This document shows, one piece after another, positions 52,064-61,700 of a DNA stretch of 64,000 nt; position 1 is the first letter of the stretch, and every line of letters begins with the position of its first letter. Both the position numbers and the translations under genes were made by a program. Under the pieces are notes generated by a model. That model had not been told where the DNA came from and did not search any database. It was given only the letters and a program-made list of their open reading frames with translations. The stretch spans positions 124,001 to 188,000 of the forward strand of contig NZ_LXES01000046.1 in NCBI RefSeq assembly GCF_001654845.1, given 5' to 3'. This stretch comes from Enterobacter soli ATCC BAA-2102 (GTDB lineage Bacteria > Pseudomonadota > Gammaproteobacteria > Enterobacterales > Enterobacteriaceae).

Positions 52064-52941
52064 ACTTCCCTCTCTTCAAGTTGCTTTGGCTGTTCCCAGA
52101 GCTGCCAGACAGGCTCTACGCCTGCGGGGAGCCAGAGTTTGCGACCCAGCTCTATCCACGCACAAGGCTGATGGAAATCAGAGCCCTGTGACGCAAGAAG
52201 CCCAAACTGGCGGGCATAGGTCGCGAGCTGCGAACGCTCATTGGGTGCCTGCTGGCATTGTGCGACTTCCATCGCGTCTCCTCCGCGCTCGGCGAAGTGA
52301 ACCAACAGCCTTTTCAGCCATTTAGCAGAAAGATTATACCGCCCAGGATGGGCCAGCACTGCCTTGCCACCAGAATGATGAATCACATCAATAGCTTGTT
52401 CTATTGTACACCACTGTGGCGGAACGTATCCGGTTTTCCCGCGCGCCAGGTATCTTTTAAACACGTCGGCCATGGTGGTGGCTTTACCGGCCTCAACCAG
52501 AAAACGGGCAAAATGACCGCGCGTAACGGCACCGCCGTTCGCCAGCTTCTGAGCCCCTTCCAGTGCCCCCGGGATATGCGCTTTTTCGAGGCGCTCGCCA
52601 ATCATCTCTGCGCGCAGGTTACGACGCGTTTTTTGTTCTTGCAAAAATGCGCACATTGCTGGATGTTCTATATCGATGTTCAGGCCAACGATATGAATTT
52701 CATGGTTTTCCCAGAGGGTTGAGATCTCCACGCCAGCAACCAGGTTTAGCGGTAAACCGCTGCGGGCAATTTCGGCCCGCGCCGCAGGAATGGCATCCGT
52801 TGTATCGTGATCGGTTATCGCCAGCGTGCCAACGCGCATTTCAACGGCACGGTGAACGAGAGCTTCGGGCGTCAGCAGGCCATCAGAAGCCTGAGTGTGG
52901 CTGTGTAAATCATAAATTACGGCGTAGGTGGTATCGCTCAA
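52060..52941 (-). CDS. rnm: RNase AM (Rnm), PHP-domain 5'-3' exoribonuclease
   Basis: A 293-residue PHP-family phosphoesterase (YciV/TrpH), the same length as in E. coli. Metal-binding motifs are DLHSHTQASDG, ITDHDTTD, HPGRYNLS and GSDFHQP. It trims the 5' ends of 5S, 16S and 23S rRNA. I take the TTG at 52941 as start, because GGGAAG lies just upstream and the length then equals E. coli; ATG at 52953 has no ribosome site. It is divergent from the trp operon. Confidence 0.93.
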   Translation of the reverse strand: MSDTTYAVIYDLHSHTQASDGLLTPEALVHRAVEMRVGTLAITDHDTTDAIPAARAEIARSGLPLNLVAGVEISTLWENHEIHIVGLNIDIEHPAMCAFLQEQKTRRNLRAEMIGERLEKAHIPGALEGAQKLANGGAVTRGHFARFLVEAGKATTMADVFKRYLARGKTGYVPPQWCTIEQAIDVIHHSGGKAVLAHPGRYNLSAKWLKRLLVHFAERGGDAMEVAQCQQAPNERSQLATYARQFGLLASQGSDFHQPCAWIELGRKLWLPAGVEPVWQLWEQPKQLEEREV

Positions 52942-53017
52942 AGCACTTCCCATCACAGGTTAATAACATCTCAGAGGCCTATGATAACGGCTTGCCGCGA
53001 AATTCTGAAATCAAGGG

Positions 53018-53052
53018 TTGACAACACGCCACCGAACTAGTTAACTAGTACG
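53018..53052 (+). promoter_or_regulatory. trp operon promoter and TrpR operator
   Basis: -35 TTGACA (53018-53023), 17-base spacer, -10 TTAACT (53041-53046). The operator CGAACTAGTTAACTAGTACG (53033-53052) covers the -10 and is identical to the E. coli core palindrome CTAGTTAACTAG. Confidence 0.95.
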
Positions 53053-53080
53053 AAAGTTCACACGAGAAAGGTATCTGAAA

Positions 53081-53125
53081 ATGACAGCACATTTCACTCT
53101 GCATGGTTGGTGGCGCACTTCCTGA
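53081..53125 (+). CDS. trpL: trp operon leader peptide
   Basis: The 14-residue peptide [14 protein letters not shown] has the two tandem tryptophan codons that gauge charged tRNA-Trp. It is one of the more divergent parts of the operon compared with E. coli ([14 protein letters not shown]), but the GWWRTS end is kept. Confidence 0.97.
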   Translation: MTAHFTLHGWWRTS

Positions 53126-53170
53126 GTATCGGGCAGTGTCACTCGTCTGCGAAATGCAAACAGATACCAG

Positions 53171-53197
53171 GCCCGCGCTAAAGCGGGCTTTTTTTTT
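53171..53197 (+). terminator. trp attenuator terminator
   Basis: GCCCGC/GCGGGC stem with GCTAAA loop and nine T, 46 bases after trpL, is the 3:4 hairpin that stops transcription when tryptophan is plentiful. Confidence 0.95.
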
Positions 53198-53222
53198 GAA
53201 CAAAATAAATGAGAAGAACATC

Positions 53223-54785
53223 ATGCAAACAGCCAAACCACACCTCGAACTGCTGACCTGCGAGGCGGCCTATCGCCATAACCCTACCGCGCTGTTTCAT
53301 CAGGTGTGCGGTGCGCGTCCGGCCACCCTGCTGCTGGAATCAGCGGATATCGACAGCAAAGACGATCTCAAAAGCCTGTTGCTGGTCGACAGTGCGCTGC
53401 GCATTACCGCGTTAGGTGACACCGTCACAATCAAAGCGTTATCTGACAACGGTGCATCCCTGCTGCCGCTGCTGGATGCCGCGCTGCCTGCTGGCATCGA
53501 GAATGAACATCACCCGGAAATGCGTGTGCTGCATTTCCCGCCGGTCAGTCAGCTGCTGGATGAAGACGCCCGCCTGTGCTCCCTGTCCGTGTTCGATGCC
53601 TTCCGTCTGCTGCAAAATCTGGTTTCCGTGCCTGAAGATGAACGTGAAGCCATGTTCTTTGGCGGGCTGTTTGCATATGACCTGGTCGCAGGTTTTGAAG
53701 ATTTACCGGAAACCGAACAAGGCAACCGCTGTCCGGACTACTGCTTCTATCTGGCCGAAACCTTGCTGGTGATCGACCATCAGAAAAAATACACCCGCAT
53801 CCAGGCAAGCCTGTTCACGCCGTCAGCATCGGAAAAGAAACGTCTTGATCACCGCATCGCGCAACTTCAACAGCAATTAACTGAAGAGCCCCCTGTGCTG
53901 CCGGTTCAGCGCGTGGAAAAAATGCAATGCGATGTTAATCAGACTGACGATCAGTACGGTGCCGTCGTGCGCCAAATGCAAAAAGCGATTCGCGCGGGTG
54001 AAATTTTCCAGGTTGTTCCGTCCCGTCGTTTCTCGCTGCCTTGCCCGTCACCGCTGGCCGCCTACGATGTGCTGAAAAAGAGCAACCCGAGCCCGTACAT
54101 GTTCTTTATGCAGGACAATGATTTCACCCTGTTTGGCGCCTCTCCGGAAAGCTCACTGAAATACGATGCCACCAGCCGCCAGATTGAGATCTACCCGATT
54201 GCCGGGACACGCCCGCGTGGCCGCCGTGCCGATGGCTCGCTTGACCGCGATCTCGACAGCCGTATTGAGCTGGAAATGCGCACCGACCATAAAGAGCTGT
54301 CCGAGCATCTGATGCTGGTAGACCTGGCGCGCAACGACCTTGCGCGAATTTGTACCCCAGGCAGCCGCTACGTCGCTGACCTCACCAAAGTCGACCGTTA
54401 TTCATTTGTGATGCACCTGGTGTCCCGCGTGGTCGGTGAACTGCGCAGCGACCTGGACGTGCTTCACGCCTACCGTGCCTGCATGAACATGGGTACCCTG
54501 AGCGGTGCGCCAAAAGTGCGCGCCATGCAGCTTATCGCCGAAGCCGAAGGCCGTCGTCGCGGCAGTTACGGCGGTGCGGTGGGGTATTTCACCGCCCACG
54601 GCGATCTCGATACCTGCATCGTTATCCGCTCTGCGTATGTGGAAGATGGCATTGCCACCGTCCAGGCGGGTGCGGGTATCGTTCTGGATTCTGTTCCGCA
54701 GTCTGAAGCTGACGAAACTCGCAGTAAAGCTCGCGCGGTATTGCGCGCCATTGCTACCGCACACCATGCACAGGAGATTTTCTGA
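53223..54785 (+). CDS. trpE: anthranilate synthase component I
   Basis: A 520-residue chorismate-using enzyme, same length as in E. coli. The feedback site [12 protein letters not shown] near residue 38 and the chorismate-binding core ([37 protein letters not shown]) are intact. With TrpD's amidotransferase it makes anthranilate. Its stop overlaps the trpD start by one base (TGATG). Confidence 0.98.
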   Translation: MQTAKPHLELLTCEAAYRHNPTALFHQVCGARPATLLLESADIDSKDDLKSLLLVDSALRITALGDTVTIKALSDNGASLLPLLDAALPAGIENEHHPEMRVLHFPPVSQLLDEDARLCSLSVFDAFRLLQNLVSVPEDEREAMFFGGLFAYDLVAGFEDLPETEQGNRCPDYCFYLAETLLVIDHQKKYTRIQASLFTPSASEKKRLDHRIAQLQQQLTEEPPVLPVQRVEKMQCDVNQTDDQYGAVVRQMQKAIRAGEIFQVVPSRRFSLPCPSPLAAYDVLKKSNPSPYMFFMQDNDFTLFGASPESSLKYDATSRQIEIYPIAGTRPRGRRADGSLDRDLDSRIELEMRTDHKELSEHLMLVDLARNDLARICTPGSRYVADLTKVDRYSFVMHLVSRVVGELRSDLDVLHAYRACMNMGTLSGAPKVRAMQLIAEAEGRRRGSYGGAVGYFTAHGDLDTCIVIRSAYVEDGIATVQAGAGIVLDSVPQSEADETRSKARAVLRAIATAHHAQEIF

Positions 54786-56380
54786 TGGCTGACATTCTGC
54801 TGCTCGATAATATCGACTCCTTTACTTACAACCTGGCAGATCAGCTGCGTGCGAATGGCCACAACGTTGTTATTTACCGTAACCATGTTCCGGCGCAGAC
54901 CCTGATTGAGCGTCTGGGCACTATGCAAAACCCGGTGCTGATGCTCTCCCCTGGGCCTGGCGCACCAAGCGAAGCGGGCTGTATGCCAGAGCTGCTGACC
55001 CGGATGCGCGGTAAGCTGCCGATCATCGGTATCTGCCTTGGTCATCAGGCGATCGTTGAAGCTTACGGCGGCTATGTCGGCCAGGCCGGTGAAATTCTGC
55101 ACGGTAAAGCCTCCAGCATTGAACATGACGGCCAGGCGATGTTTGCCGGGTTGCCAAACCCACTGCCGGTTGCGCGTTATCACTCGCTGGTTGGCAGCAA
55201 TATCCCGGCGGGGCTGACGATTAACGCCTCGTTCGAAGGCATGGTGATGGCGGTGCGCCACGATGCCGATCGCGTTTGCGGCCTACAGTTCCACCCGGAA
55301 TCTATTCTGACCTCTAACGGCGCGCGTCTGCTGGAACAGACCCTCGACTGGGCGTTACAGAAACTGGAGCAAACCAATACGCTCCAGCCGATTCTGGAAA
55401 AACTGTACCAGGCGCAGACGCTGAGCCAGCAGGAAAGCCACCAGCTCTTCTCCGCTGTAGTTCGCGGTGAACTGAAACCTGAACAGCTGGCAGCAGCGCT
55501 GGTCAGCATGAAAGTCCGCGGCGAAAGCCCGCAGGAGATAGCCGGCGCAGCAACCGCACTGCTGGAAAACGCCGCACCGTTTCCGCGCCCTGATTATCCG
55601 TTTGCCGATATCGTCGGCACCGGCGGTGACGGCAGCAACAGCATCAATATCTCCACGGCCAGCGCATTTGTGGCGGCAGCCTGTGGGATGAAAGTGGCGA
55701 AACACGGTAACCGCAGCGTATCCAGCCGTTCGGGGTCGTCTGATTTACTGGCGGCCTTTGGCATCAACCTGGACATGAAGGCAGAACGCTCGCGTGAAGC
55801 TCTGGACGATTTGGGTGTCTGTTTCCTGTTTGCCCCGAAATACCACACCGGTTTCCGCCATGCGATGCCGGTTCGACAGCAGCTGAAAACCCGCACCCTG
55901 TTTAACGTGCTGGGCCCACTGATTAACCCGGCGCATCCGCCGCTGGCGCTGATTGGCGTTTACAGCCCGGAACTGGTACTGCCGATTGCCGAAACCTTAC
56001 GTGTACTGGGTTATCAGCGTGCCGCAGTCGTACACAGCGGCGGTATGGATGAAGTGTCTCTTCATGCACCAACGCTGGTTGCAGAGCTGCGCGAGGGCGA
56101 AATCCATAGCTACCAGCTTGAAGCCGAAGACTTTGGATTAGTGCCCTATCGCCAGGAAGCGCTGGCAGGCGGCACACCGGAAGAAAACCGTGACATTCTG
56201 ACGCGCTTACTACAAGGTAAAGGTGAGTCCGCTCATGAGGCTGCCGTTGCCGCAAACGTTGCCATGCTGATGCGTTTACACGGTGAAGAAGACCTGAAGG
56301 TCAACGCACAAAAAGTTCTGGACGTACTGCGCTCTGGTGCAGCATACGATCGCGTTACCGCACTTGCGGCGAGAGGGTAA
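54785..56380 (+). CDS. trpD: fused anthranilate synthase component II / anthranilate phosphoribosyltransferase
   Basis: A 531-residue fusion as in E. coli. Residues 1-195 are a class I glutamine amidotransferase with catalytic GICLGHQ and HPES; residues about 200-531 are the phosphoribosyltransferase with [14 protein letters not shown] and [15 protein letters not shown]. It catalyses the first two steps of tryptophan synthesis. Confidence 0.98.
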   Translation: MADILLLDNIDSFTYNLADQLRANGHNVVIYRNHVPAQTLIERLGTMQNPVLMLSPGPGAPSEAGCMPELLTRMRGKLPIIGICLGHQAIVEAYGGYVGQAGEILHGKASSIEHDGQAMFAGLPNPLPVARYHSLVGSNIPAGLTINASFEGMVMAVRHDADRVCGLQFHPESILTSNGARLLEQTLDWALQKLEQTNTLQPILEKLYQAQTLSQQESHQLFSAVVRGELKPEQLAAALVSMKVRGESPQEIAGAATALLENAAPFPRPDYPFADIVGTGGDGSNSINISTASAFVAAACGMKVAKHGNRSVSSRSGSSDLLAAFGINLDMKAERSREALDDLGVCFLFAPKYHTGFRHAMPVRQQLKTRTLFNVLGPLINPAHPPLALIGVYSPELVLPIAETLRVLGYQRAAVVHSGGMDEVSLHAPTLVAELREGEIHSYQLEAEDFGLVPYRQEALAGGTPEENRDILTRLLQGKGESAHEAAVAANVAMLMRLHGEEDLKVNAQKVLDVLRSGAAYDRVTALAARG

Positions 56381-56383
56381 AGA

Positions 56384-57742
56384 ATGCAGACCGTTTTAGC
56401 GAAAATTGTTGCCGATAAGGCCATCTGGGTAGAAGCACGCAAACAACAGCAGCCGCTTGCCAGTTTTCAGAATGATGTCGTACCAAGCAGCCGCCGTTTT
56501 TACGATGCCCTTCAGGGTGCGCGCACCGCGTTTATCCTGGAGTGTAAAAAAGCTTCTCCGTCAAAAGGCGTTATCCGTGATGATTTTGATCCTGCGCGCA
56601 TTGCAGGCGTCTACAAACATCATGCGTCAGCCATCTCCGTGCTGACAGATGAGAAATATTTCCAGGGCAGTTTTGATTTTCTGCCGATTGTCAGCGGCAT
56701 CGCGCCGCAGCCGATCCTGTGCAAAGACTTTATTATCGACCCGTACCAAATCTGGCTGGCACGGTTTTACCAGGCCGATGCCTGCCTGCTGATGCTCTCC
56801 GTGCTTGATGACGAACAGTATCGCCAGCTCTCTGCCGTGGCACATAGCCTGAACATGGGCGTGCTGACCGAAGTGAGCAACGAAGAAGAGTTGGAACGCG
56901 CCATTGCGCTGAAAGCCAAAGTGGTTGGCATTAACAACCGCGACCTGCGTGACCTGTCCATTGACCTCAACCGTACGCGCCAGCTTGCGCCGCGCCTTGG
57001 TTCCGGCGTGACGGTTATCAGCGAATCCGGCATTAACACTTATGCCCAGGTGCGCGAGCTGAGCCATTTTGCCAACGGCTTCCTGATTGGCTCCGCCATG
57101 ATGGCATATGACGATCTCAACGCCGCCGTGCGCCGCGTGCTGCTTGGGGAAAACAAGGTCTGCGGCTTAACCCGTGAACAGGATGCACAGGCGGCCTGTG
57201 AAGCCGGTGCGATTTACGGCGGGCTGATCTTCGTCGATACCTCCCCTCGGGCCGTTACCGTCGAGCGGGCACGTGGAATTATCGCGGCAGCACCACTTAG
57301 CTACGTGGGCGTGTTCCGTAACGCGGATATTGCTGATGTTGCCGCGAAAGCCGAAACCTTATCGCTTAGCGCAGTCCAGTTGCACGGCAGCGAAGATCAG
57401 GCGTATATCGACGCCCTGCGTCAAGTTCTGGCACCACAGGTGCAAATCTGGAAAGCCCAGAGCGTTGGCGACACCCTGCCCGCGCGTAATCTGAATCATG
57501 TTGATAAATACGTACTCGACAACGGCCAGGGCGGCACCGGCCAGCGTTTTGACTGGTCATTGCTGAATGGTGAAGTGCTGGACAACGTGCTGCTGGCAGG
57601 CGGGCTAAGCCCGGATAACTGTGTAGAAGCGGCGAAAACCGGCTGTGCCGGCCTCGATTTCAATTCAGGCGTAGAGTCCCAACCGGGTATCAAAGATGCC
57701 AGCAAGCTGGCCTCGGTGTTTAAAACTCTGCGTGCATATTAA
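56384..57742 (+). CDS. trpC: fused indole-3-glycerol-phosphate synthase / PRA isomerase
   Basis: A 452-residue two-barrel enzyme as in E. coli (TrpC-TrpF fusion). The synthase half has [10 protein letters not shown] and ISESGINT; the isomerase half has [16 protein letters not shown] and LAGGLSPDN. It begins three bases after trpD. Confidence 0.98.
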   Translation: MQTVLAKIVADKAIWVEARKQQQPLASFQNDVVPSSRRFYDALQGARTAFILECKKASPSKGVIRDDFDPARIAGVYKHHASAISVLTDEKYFQGSFDFLPIVSGIAPQPILCKDFIIDPYQIWLARFYQADACLLMLSVLDDEQYRQLSAVAHSLNMGVLTEVSNEEELERAIALKAKVVGINNRDLRDLSIDLNRTRQLAPRLGSGVTVISESGINTYAQVRELSHFANGFLIGSAMMAYDDLNAAVRRVLLGENKVCGLTREQDAQAACEAGAIYGGLIFVDTSPRAVTVERARGIIAAAPLSYVGVFRNADIADVAAKAETLSLSAVQLHGSEDQAYIDALRQVLAPQVQIWKAQSVGDTLPARNLNHVDKYVLDNGQGGTGQRFDWSLLNGEVLDNVLLAGGLSPDNCVEAAKTGCAGLDFNSGVESQPGIKDASKLASVFKTLRAY

Positions 57743-57752
57743 GGAAGAGAAG

Positions 57753-58946
57753 ATGACGACATTACTAAACCCTTATTTTGGTGAGTTCGGTGGTATGTAC
57801 GTACCGCAAATCCTAATGCCTGCGCTGCGCCAGCTGGAAGAAGCGTTCGTAAGCGCACAAAAGGATCCGGCATTTCAGGCTGAATTTACCGACCTGCTGA
57901 AAAACTACGCTGGCCGCCCGACCGCGCTGACCAAGTGCCGTAACCTGACCGAAGGCACAAAAACCACGCTGTACCTTAAGCGTGAAGATTTACTGCACGG
58001 TGGCGCGCACAAAACCAACCAGGTGTTGGGTCAGGCGCTGCTCGCCAAGCGCATGGGCAAAACCGAAATCATCGCCGAAACCGGCGCGGGTCAACACGGT
58101 GTGGCGTCGGCACTTGCCAGCGCCCTGCTCGGCCTGAAATGCCGTATCTACATGGGTGCGAAAGACGTTGAACGCCAGTCGCCGAACGTGTTCCGTATGC
58201 GTCTGATGGGTGCTGAAGTGATCCCGGTACACAGCGGCTCGGCCACGCTGAAAGATGCCTGTAACGAAGCGCTGCGCGACTGGTCTGGCAGCTATGACAC
58301 CGCGCACTATATGCTGGGCACCGCGGCAGGTCCGCATCCGTTCCCGACTATCGTACGTGAATTCCAGCGCATGATTGGCGAAGAGACCAAAGCTCAGATC
58401 CTCGACAAAGAGGGGCGCCTGCCTGATGCGGTAATCGCCTGCGTGGGCGGTGGCTCTAACGCCATTGGGATGTTTGCAGATTTCATCGACGATACCAGCG
58501 TAGGGCTGATTGGCGTTGAACCTGCCGGTCACGGTATCGAAACCGGTGAACACGGCGCACCGCTCAAGCATGGCCGCGTTGGGATCTACTTCGGTATGAA
58601 ATCCCCGATGATGCAAACGGATGAGGGCCAGATTGAAGAGTCTTACTCTATCTCTGCGGGCCTTGATTTCCCGTCAGTTGGGCCACAGCACGCTTATCTG
58701 AACAGTATCGGTCGTGCGGATTATGTCTCTATTACCGATGACGAAGCGCTGGAAGCATTTAAAACATTGTGTCGCCACGAAGGGATCATCCCGGCGCTGG
58801 AGTCCTCTCATGCGCTGGCACACGCGCTGAAAATGATGAAAGAAAACCCGGAAAAAGAGCAGCTGTTGGTGGTTAACCTTTCCGGTCGCGGTGACAAAGA
58901 TATCTTCACCGTTCACGATATTCTGAAAGCACGAGGGGAAATCTGA
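57753..58946 (+). CDS. trpB: tryptophan synthase beta chain
   Basis: A 397-residue PLP enzyme, same length as in E. coli. Lys87 is in HGGAHKTNQ, the glutamate loop in AETGAGQHG, and the PLP phosphate site in GGGSNAIG. It joins indole and serine. AAGGAAGAG precedes the ATG. It overlaps trpA by one base. Confidence 0.98.
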   Translation: MTTLLNPYFGEFGGMYVPQILMPALRQLEEAFVSAQKDPAFQAEFTDLLKNYAGRPTALTKCRNLTEGTKTTLYLKREDLLHGGAHKTNQVLGQALLAKRMGKTEIIAETGAGQHGVASALASALLGLKCRIYMGAKDVERQSPNVFRMRLMGAEVIPVHSGSATLKDACNEALRDWSGSYDTAHYMLGTAAGPHPFPTIVREFQRMIGEETKAQILDKEGRLPDAVIACVGGGSNAIGMFADFIDDTSVGLIGVEPAGHGIETGEHGAPLKHGRVGIYFGMKSPMMQTDEGQIEESYSISAGLDFPSVGPQHAYLNSIGRADYVSITDDEALEAFKTLCRHEGIIPALESSHALAHALKMMKENPEKEQLLVVNLSGRGDKDIFTVHDILKARGEI

Positions 58947-59755
58947 TGGAACGCTACGATAACGCATTTGCACAACTGAAAGCCCGCAAGGAAGGCGCGT
59001 TCGTTCCCTTCGTCACCCTTGGCGATCCTGGCCCGGAGCAGTCGCTGAAAATCATCGATACCCTGGTTGAAGCCGGTGCCGATGCGCTGGAGCTGGGTAT
59101 CCCGTTCTCAGACCCGCTGGCAGATGGTCCAACCATTCAGAATGCGACCCTGCGCGCCTTTGCGGCTGGCGTAACGCCAACCCAGTGTTTCGAGATGCTG
59201 GCAGCCATTCGTCAGAAACACCCGACCATCCCGATTGGCCTGCTGATGTATGCCAACCTGGTGTTTAACCGCGGTATTGATGAGTTCTATGCCGAATGTG
59301 CCCGCGTGGGCGTTGATTCCGTACTGGTTGCGGATGTGCCGATTGAAGAGTCTGCCCCGTTCCGCCAGGCAGCGATGCGTCATAACGTTGCGCCGATTTT
59401 CATCTGCCCGCCAAATGCCGATGACGAACTGCTGCGCCAGATTGCCTCTTACGGCCGTGGTTACACCTACCTGCTTTCCCGTGCGGGTGTGACAGGCGCC
59501 GAGAACAAAGCGGCGCTGCCACTGCATCATCTGGTGGAAAAACTGGCGCAATACCACGCAGCGCCTCCGCTGCAAGGCTTTGGTATCTCCTCGCCAGAGC
59601 AGGTTACTGCGGCGATTGACGCCCAGGCTGCCGGGGCGATTTCAGGCTCCGCAATTGTGAAAATCATCGAGAAGAACGTTGATAAGCCAGAGCAGATGCT
59701 GGCCGAACTGAAAGCCTTCGTGACCGCGATGAAAGCCGCTACACGTAAAGCGTAA
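58946..59755 (+). CDS. trpA: tryptophan synthase alpha chain
   Basis: A 269-residue TIM-barrel, one residue longer than in E. coli. Catalytic Glu49 and Asp60 lie in [16 protein letters not shown]. It cleaves indole-3-glycerol phosphate and channels indole to TrpB. Last gene of the operon. Confidence 0.98.
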   Translation: MERYDNAFAQLKARKEGAFVPFVTLGDPGPEQSLKIIDTLVEAGADALELGIPFSDPLADGPTIQNATLRAFAAGVTPTQCFEMLAAIRQKHPTIPIGLLMYANLVFNRGIDEFYAECARVGVDSVLVADVPIEESAPFRQAAMRHNVAPIFICPPNADDELLRQIASYGRGYTYLLSRAGVTGAENKAALPLHHLVEKLAQYHAAPPLQGFGISSPEQVTAAIDAQAAGAISGSAIVKIIEKNVDKPEQMLAELKAFVTAMKAATRKA

Positions 59756-59764
59756 TCGGTATCG

Positions 59765-59789
59765 CCCGTCTGGCTCTCTGCCAGACGGG
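59765..59789. terminator. trp operon terminator hairpin
   Basis: A perfect ten-pair stem CCCGTCTGGC/GCCAGACGGG with TCTCT loop, nine bases after trpA. No long T run, so termination may need Rho. It also lies at the 3' side of the converging SMR gene. Confidence 0.75.
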
Positions 59790-59795
59790 TATCCC

Positions 59796-60134
59796 TTAGT
59801 GGGCCACGCTTTTCGAAAAGAGATTAATGACCACCACCCCACCGATAATCATCAACATCCCCAGCATGGCCGGGAAATCCAGTTTTTGCCCCAGAAACAG
59901 CCAGCCAACCGCGCCGATCATGACGATACCCACCCCAGACCAGATAGCGTAGATAATCCCCGTAGGAATGCTTTTCATCGGGATGGTCAGGCACCAGAAG
60001 GCAATGCAGTACCCCAGAATGGCCACCACGCTCGGTAACAGACGCGTAAAGCTATCCGAAAGCTTGAGCGCCGTGGTGGCAATGACTTCCATCACAATGG
60101 CAATCGCCAGAAAAAGAACAGCCTGTTGGTTCAT
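59796..60134 (-). CDS. SMR-family (EmrE-like) multidrug/quaternary ammonium efflux protein
   Basis: A 112-residue protein with four membrane segments. The essential membrane-embedded glutamate is in IVMEVIATTALKLS (residue 16), as in EmrE Glu14, and the signature AIWSGVGIV is present. It should act as a dimer swapping protons for cationic compounds. GAGGAC precedes the ATG. E. coli has no such gene after trpA. It may be a guanidinium exporter-type or a multidrug-type member; the sequence alone does not settle it. Confidence 0.88.
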   Translation of the reverse strand: MNQQAVLFLAIAIVMEVIATTALKLSDSFTRLLPSVVAILGYCIAFWCLTIPMKSIPTGIIYAIWSGVGIVMIGAVGWLFLGQKLDFPAMLGMLMIIGGVVVINLFSKSVAH

Positions 60135-60408
60135 AGAGTCCTCAATAAAAAGCCAGCAAACCCGATATTATAAAACGCTTTTATGACGGTTCAGAGAAGT
60201 CTTTGTCATTGATCTTATCTATAGATTGGCCGTGACAACGTTGCGCCCAGCACCAAAGTTATGCTGCTGAGCAAACGCACGCGTTGAAACTGCGGCCACC
60301 AGGCGGATGTTTAAGCTTCTCTTTTGCATTCAGGCTATGATTGTGAGACGCGGGAAAGCGGAGAACAGGCGAAATTTCAACAGGGCTGTTTAGATTTATA
60401 AGGTAAGC

Positions 60409-60744
60409 ATGACACTTAAATACTATCTGGGTAACTTATGTTGGGGTTTGGTCGTGTTCGGGATTATCGCCTTTGGCTGGCATGATGAACTTCAAACAAC
60501 CACAATGAAGATATTTATGGTACTCGCTATGCTAAGTGGGTTGATTTTCCCCTTTGCAAAAAAAGCGATTGAACGGATTGCCCTGAAATATTCAACACGC
60601 GAACAGTGGACTACAGGTTTCTATACTGAAACGCCGATGAAGAACGGGTTGTACGCATTCTACTTCATGCTGATTTTCGTCGTGGCCATACCGGTTGGCG
60701 TAATCTATCTGCTGTACCTTGCAATATCCAAAAAGTGCACATGA
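60409..60744 (+). CDS. colicin E1-type (microcin) immunity family protein
   Basis: A 111-residue membrane protein with three hydrophobic segments. Its layout and key stretches resemble colicin E1 immunity protein: MTLKYYLGN at the start, PFAKKAIERIALKY in the middle, and a C-terminal FYFMLIFVVAIPVGVIYLL like the [20 protein letters not shown] of that family. Such proteins block the pore-forming domain of colicins in the inner membrane. No colicin or lysis gene is nearby. AAGG precedes the ATG. Confidence 0.75.
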   Translation: MTLKYYLGNLCWGLVVFGIIAFGWHDELQTTTMKIFMVLAMLSGLIFPFAKKAIERIALKYSTREQWTTGFYTETPMKNGLYAFYFMLIFVVAIPVGVIYLLYLAISKKCT

Positions 60745-60858
60745 CGTTGCCCTTGATTAAGGATAGCGTTGCATCGACCCATGGAACTCGCAGCACAGAG
60801 CGGACATTTCAGCTTTTCCCTATCCCGGAAATTTAAACTTAGCTTTGACATAATCACA

Positions 60859-61026
60859 TCAGACTACCCACCCCATGTTACGAAGGATCCAGTAGCGGTT
60901 TTCGCTGTCGTCAGTGGTCTTGTTACCGCCGTCTGGCAATGAAGCTGTCAGTGCTGACATTGCAATAGCCTGATTGAGTTGTATGGCCTCAACGAATACA
61001 GCCCTTATCTCGTATGGACGTGACAT
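60859..61026 (-). CDS. hypothetical 55-aa protein, possibly phage-derived
   Basis: The ORF codes MSRPYEIRAVFVEAIQLNQA and ends ENRYWILRNMGWVV. It is soluble, with no membrane segment. It starts 27 bases from a LexA box and is transcribed away from the dinI-like gene. GAGGG lies about nine bases before the ATG. I do not recognise it; its company (SOS gene) suggests a prophage remnant. Confidence 0.45.
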   Translation of the reverse strand: MSRPYEIRAVFVEAIQLNQAIAMSALTASLPDGGNKTTDDSENRYWILRNMGWVV

Positions 61027-61052
61027 GAGTTACACCCTCACCCACCCATTGA

Positions 61053-61068
61053 CTGTATGCATATACAG
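61053..61068 (+). promoter_or_regulatory. LexA (SOS) box of the dinI-like gene
   Basis: CTGTATGCATATACAG is a perfect CTGT-N8-ACAG palindrome. It overlaps a promoter with -35 TTGACT (61049-61054) and -10 TATTTT (61072-61077), spaced by 17 bases, so LexA should block it. Confidence 0.88.
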
Positions 61069-61126
61069 TTGTATTTTTAAAACCAAAGATCAAGCTAAGA
61101 CTAATTTCACAATCTAAGGAAAGGTA

Positions 61127-61366
61127 ATGTTCGTAGAGCTCGTTTATGACAAACGCAATTTCGAAGGCCTGCCAGGTGCAAAAAACATCATTCTGGATGA
61201 GTTAACAAAGCGGATTGGCCGCGTTTTCCCGGATGCAGAAGTTCGAGTTAAACCGATGATGACACTGCCAGCGATCAACACTGATGCAAGCAAGCATGAG
61301 AAGGAACAGATAAGCCGGGTTGTGCAGGAGATGTTTGAAGAAGCTGATATGTGGCTTGAGGCTTAG
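61127..61366 (+). CDS. DinI-family SOS protein
   Basis: A 79-residue protein of the DinI/MsgA family, with the pattern LTKRIGRVFPDAEVRV..., and a C-terminal acidic helix KEQISRVVQEMFEEADMWLEA like that of DinI, which binds RecA and tunes the SOS response. It lies directly after a LexA-controlled promoter. AAGGAAAGG precedes the ATG. It is not the chromosomal dinI locus of E. coli; plasmid and phage copies (ImpC, Tum-like neighbours) are common. Confidence 0.87.
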   Translation: MFVELVYDKRNFEGLPGAKNIILDELTKRIGRVFPDAEVRVKPMMTLPAINTDASKHEKEQISRVVQEMFEEADMWLEA

Positions 61367-61485
61367 TCTTAACCTGATAGTTTTCAATACCAGCAGGCAG
61401 TCATTTAATGATACGCCTGCCTGTAAACTGTTATTTTCCACCCACCGGAAAACTCTTTTACAAAGTCCACACGGCAACATCGTAA

Positions 61486-61665
61486 CAAACGCCCCATTGG
61501 GCTGGATGTATCAAAGCTGTTCGTAAACATTTAATTTTTGTATATCGCTTTCCTACTGAGCATGAACTTTTGATGACTGAGGTCATTAAAAAGTCAGGTA
61601 TTCTGGAGAAATGGTTGGGAGAGGTTTTTGAGAAAGCGCAAAAGCTCTATATTCCAGCCCGTTAA
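61486..61665 (+). pseudogene. possible 3' gene remnant
   Basis: An open stretch of 59 codons without a suitable start ends ILEKWLGEVFEKAQKLYIPAR before TAA. The only ATG, at 61573, would give 30 residues. Codon use looks protein-like (KAVRKHLIFVYRFPTEHELL). It may be the end of a broken gene. The rest of 61367-61700 holds nothing else I can support. Confidence 0.3.
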
Positions 61666-61700
61666 ATTCACATACACCTTCTGAGTTCAGAGGCATAGTC

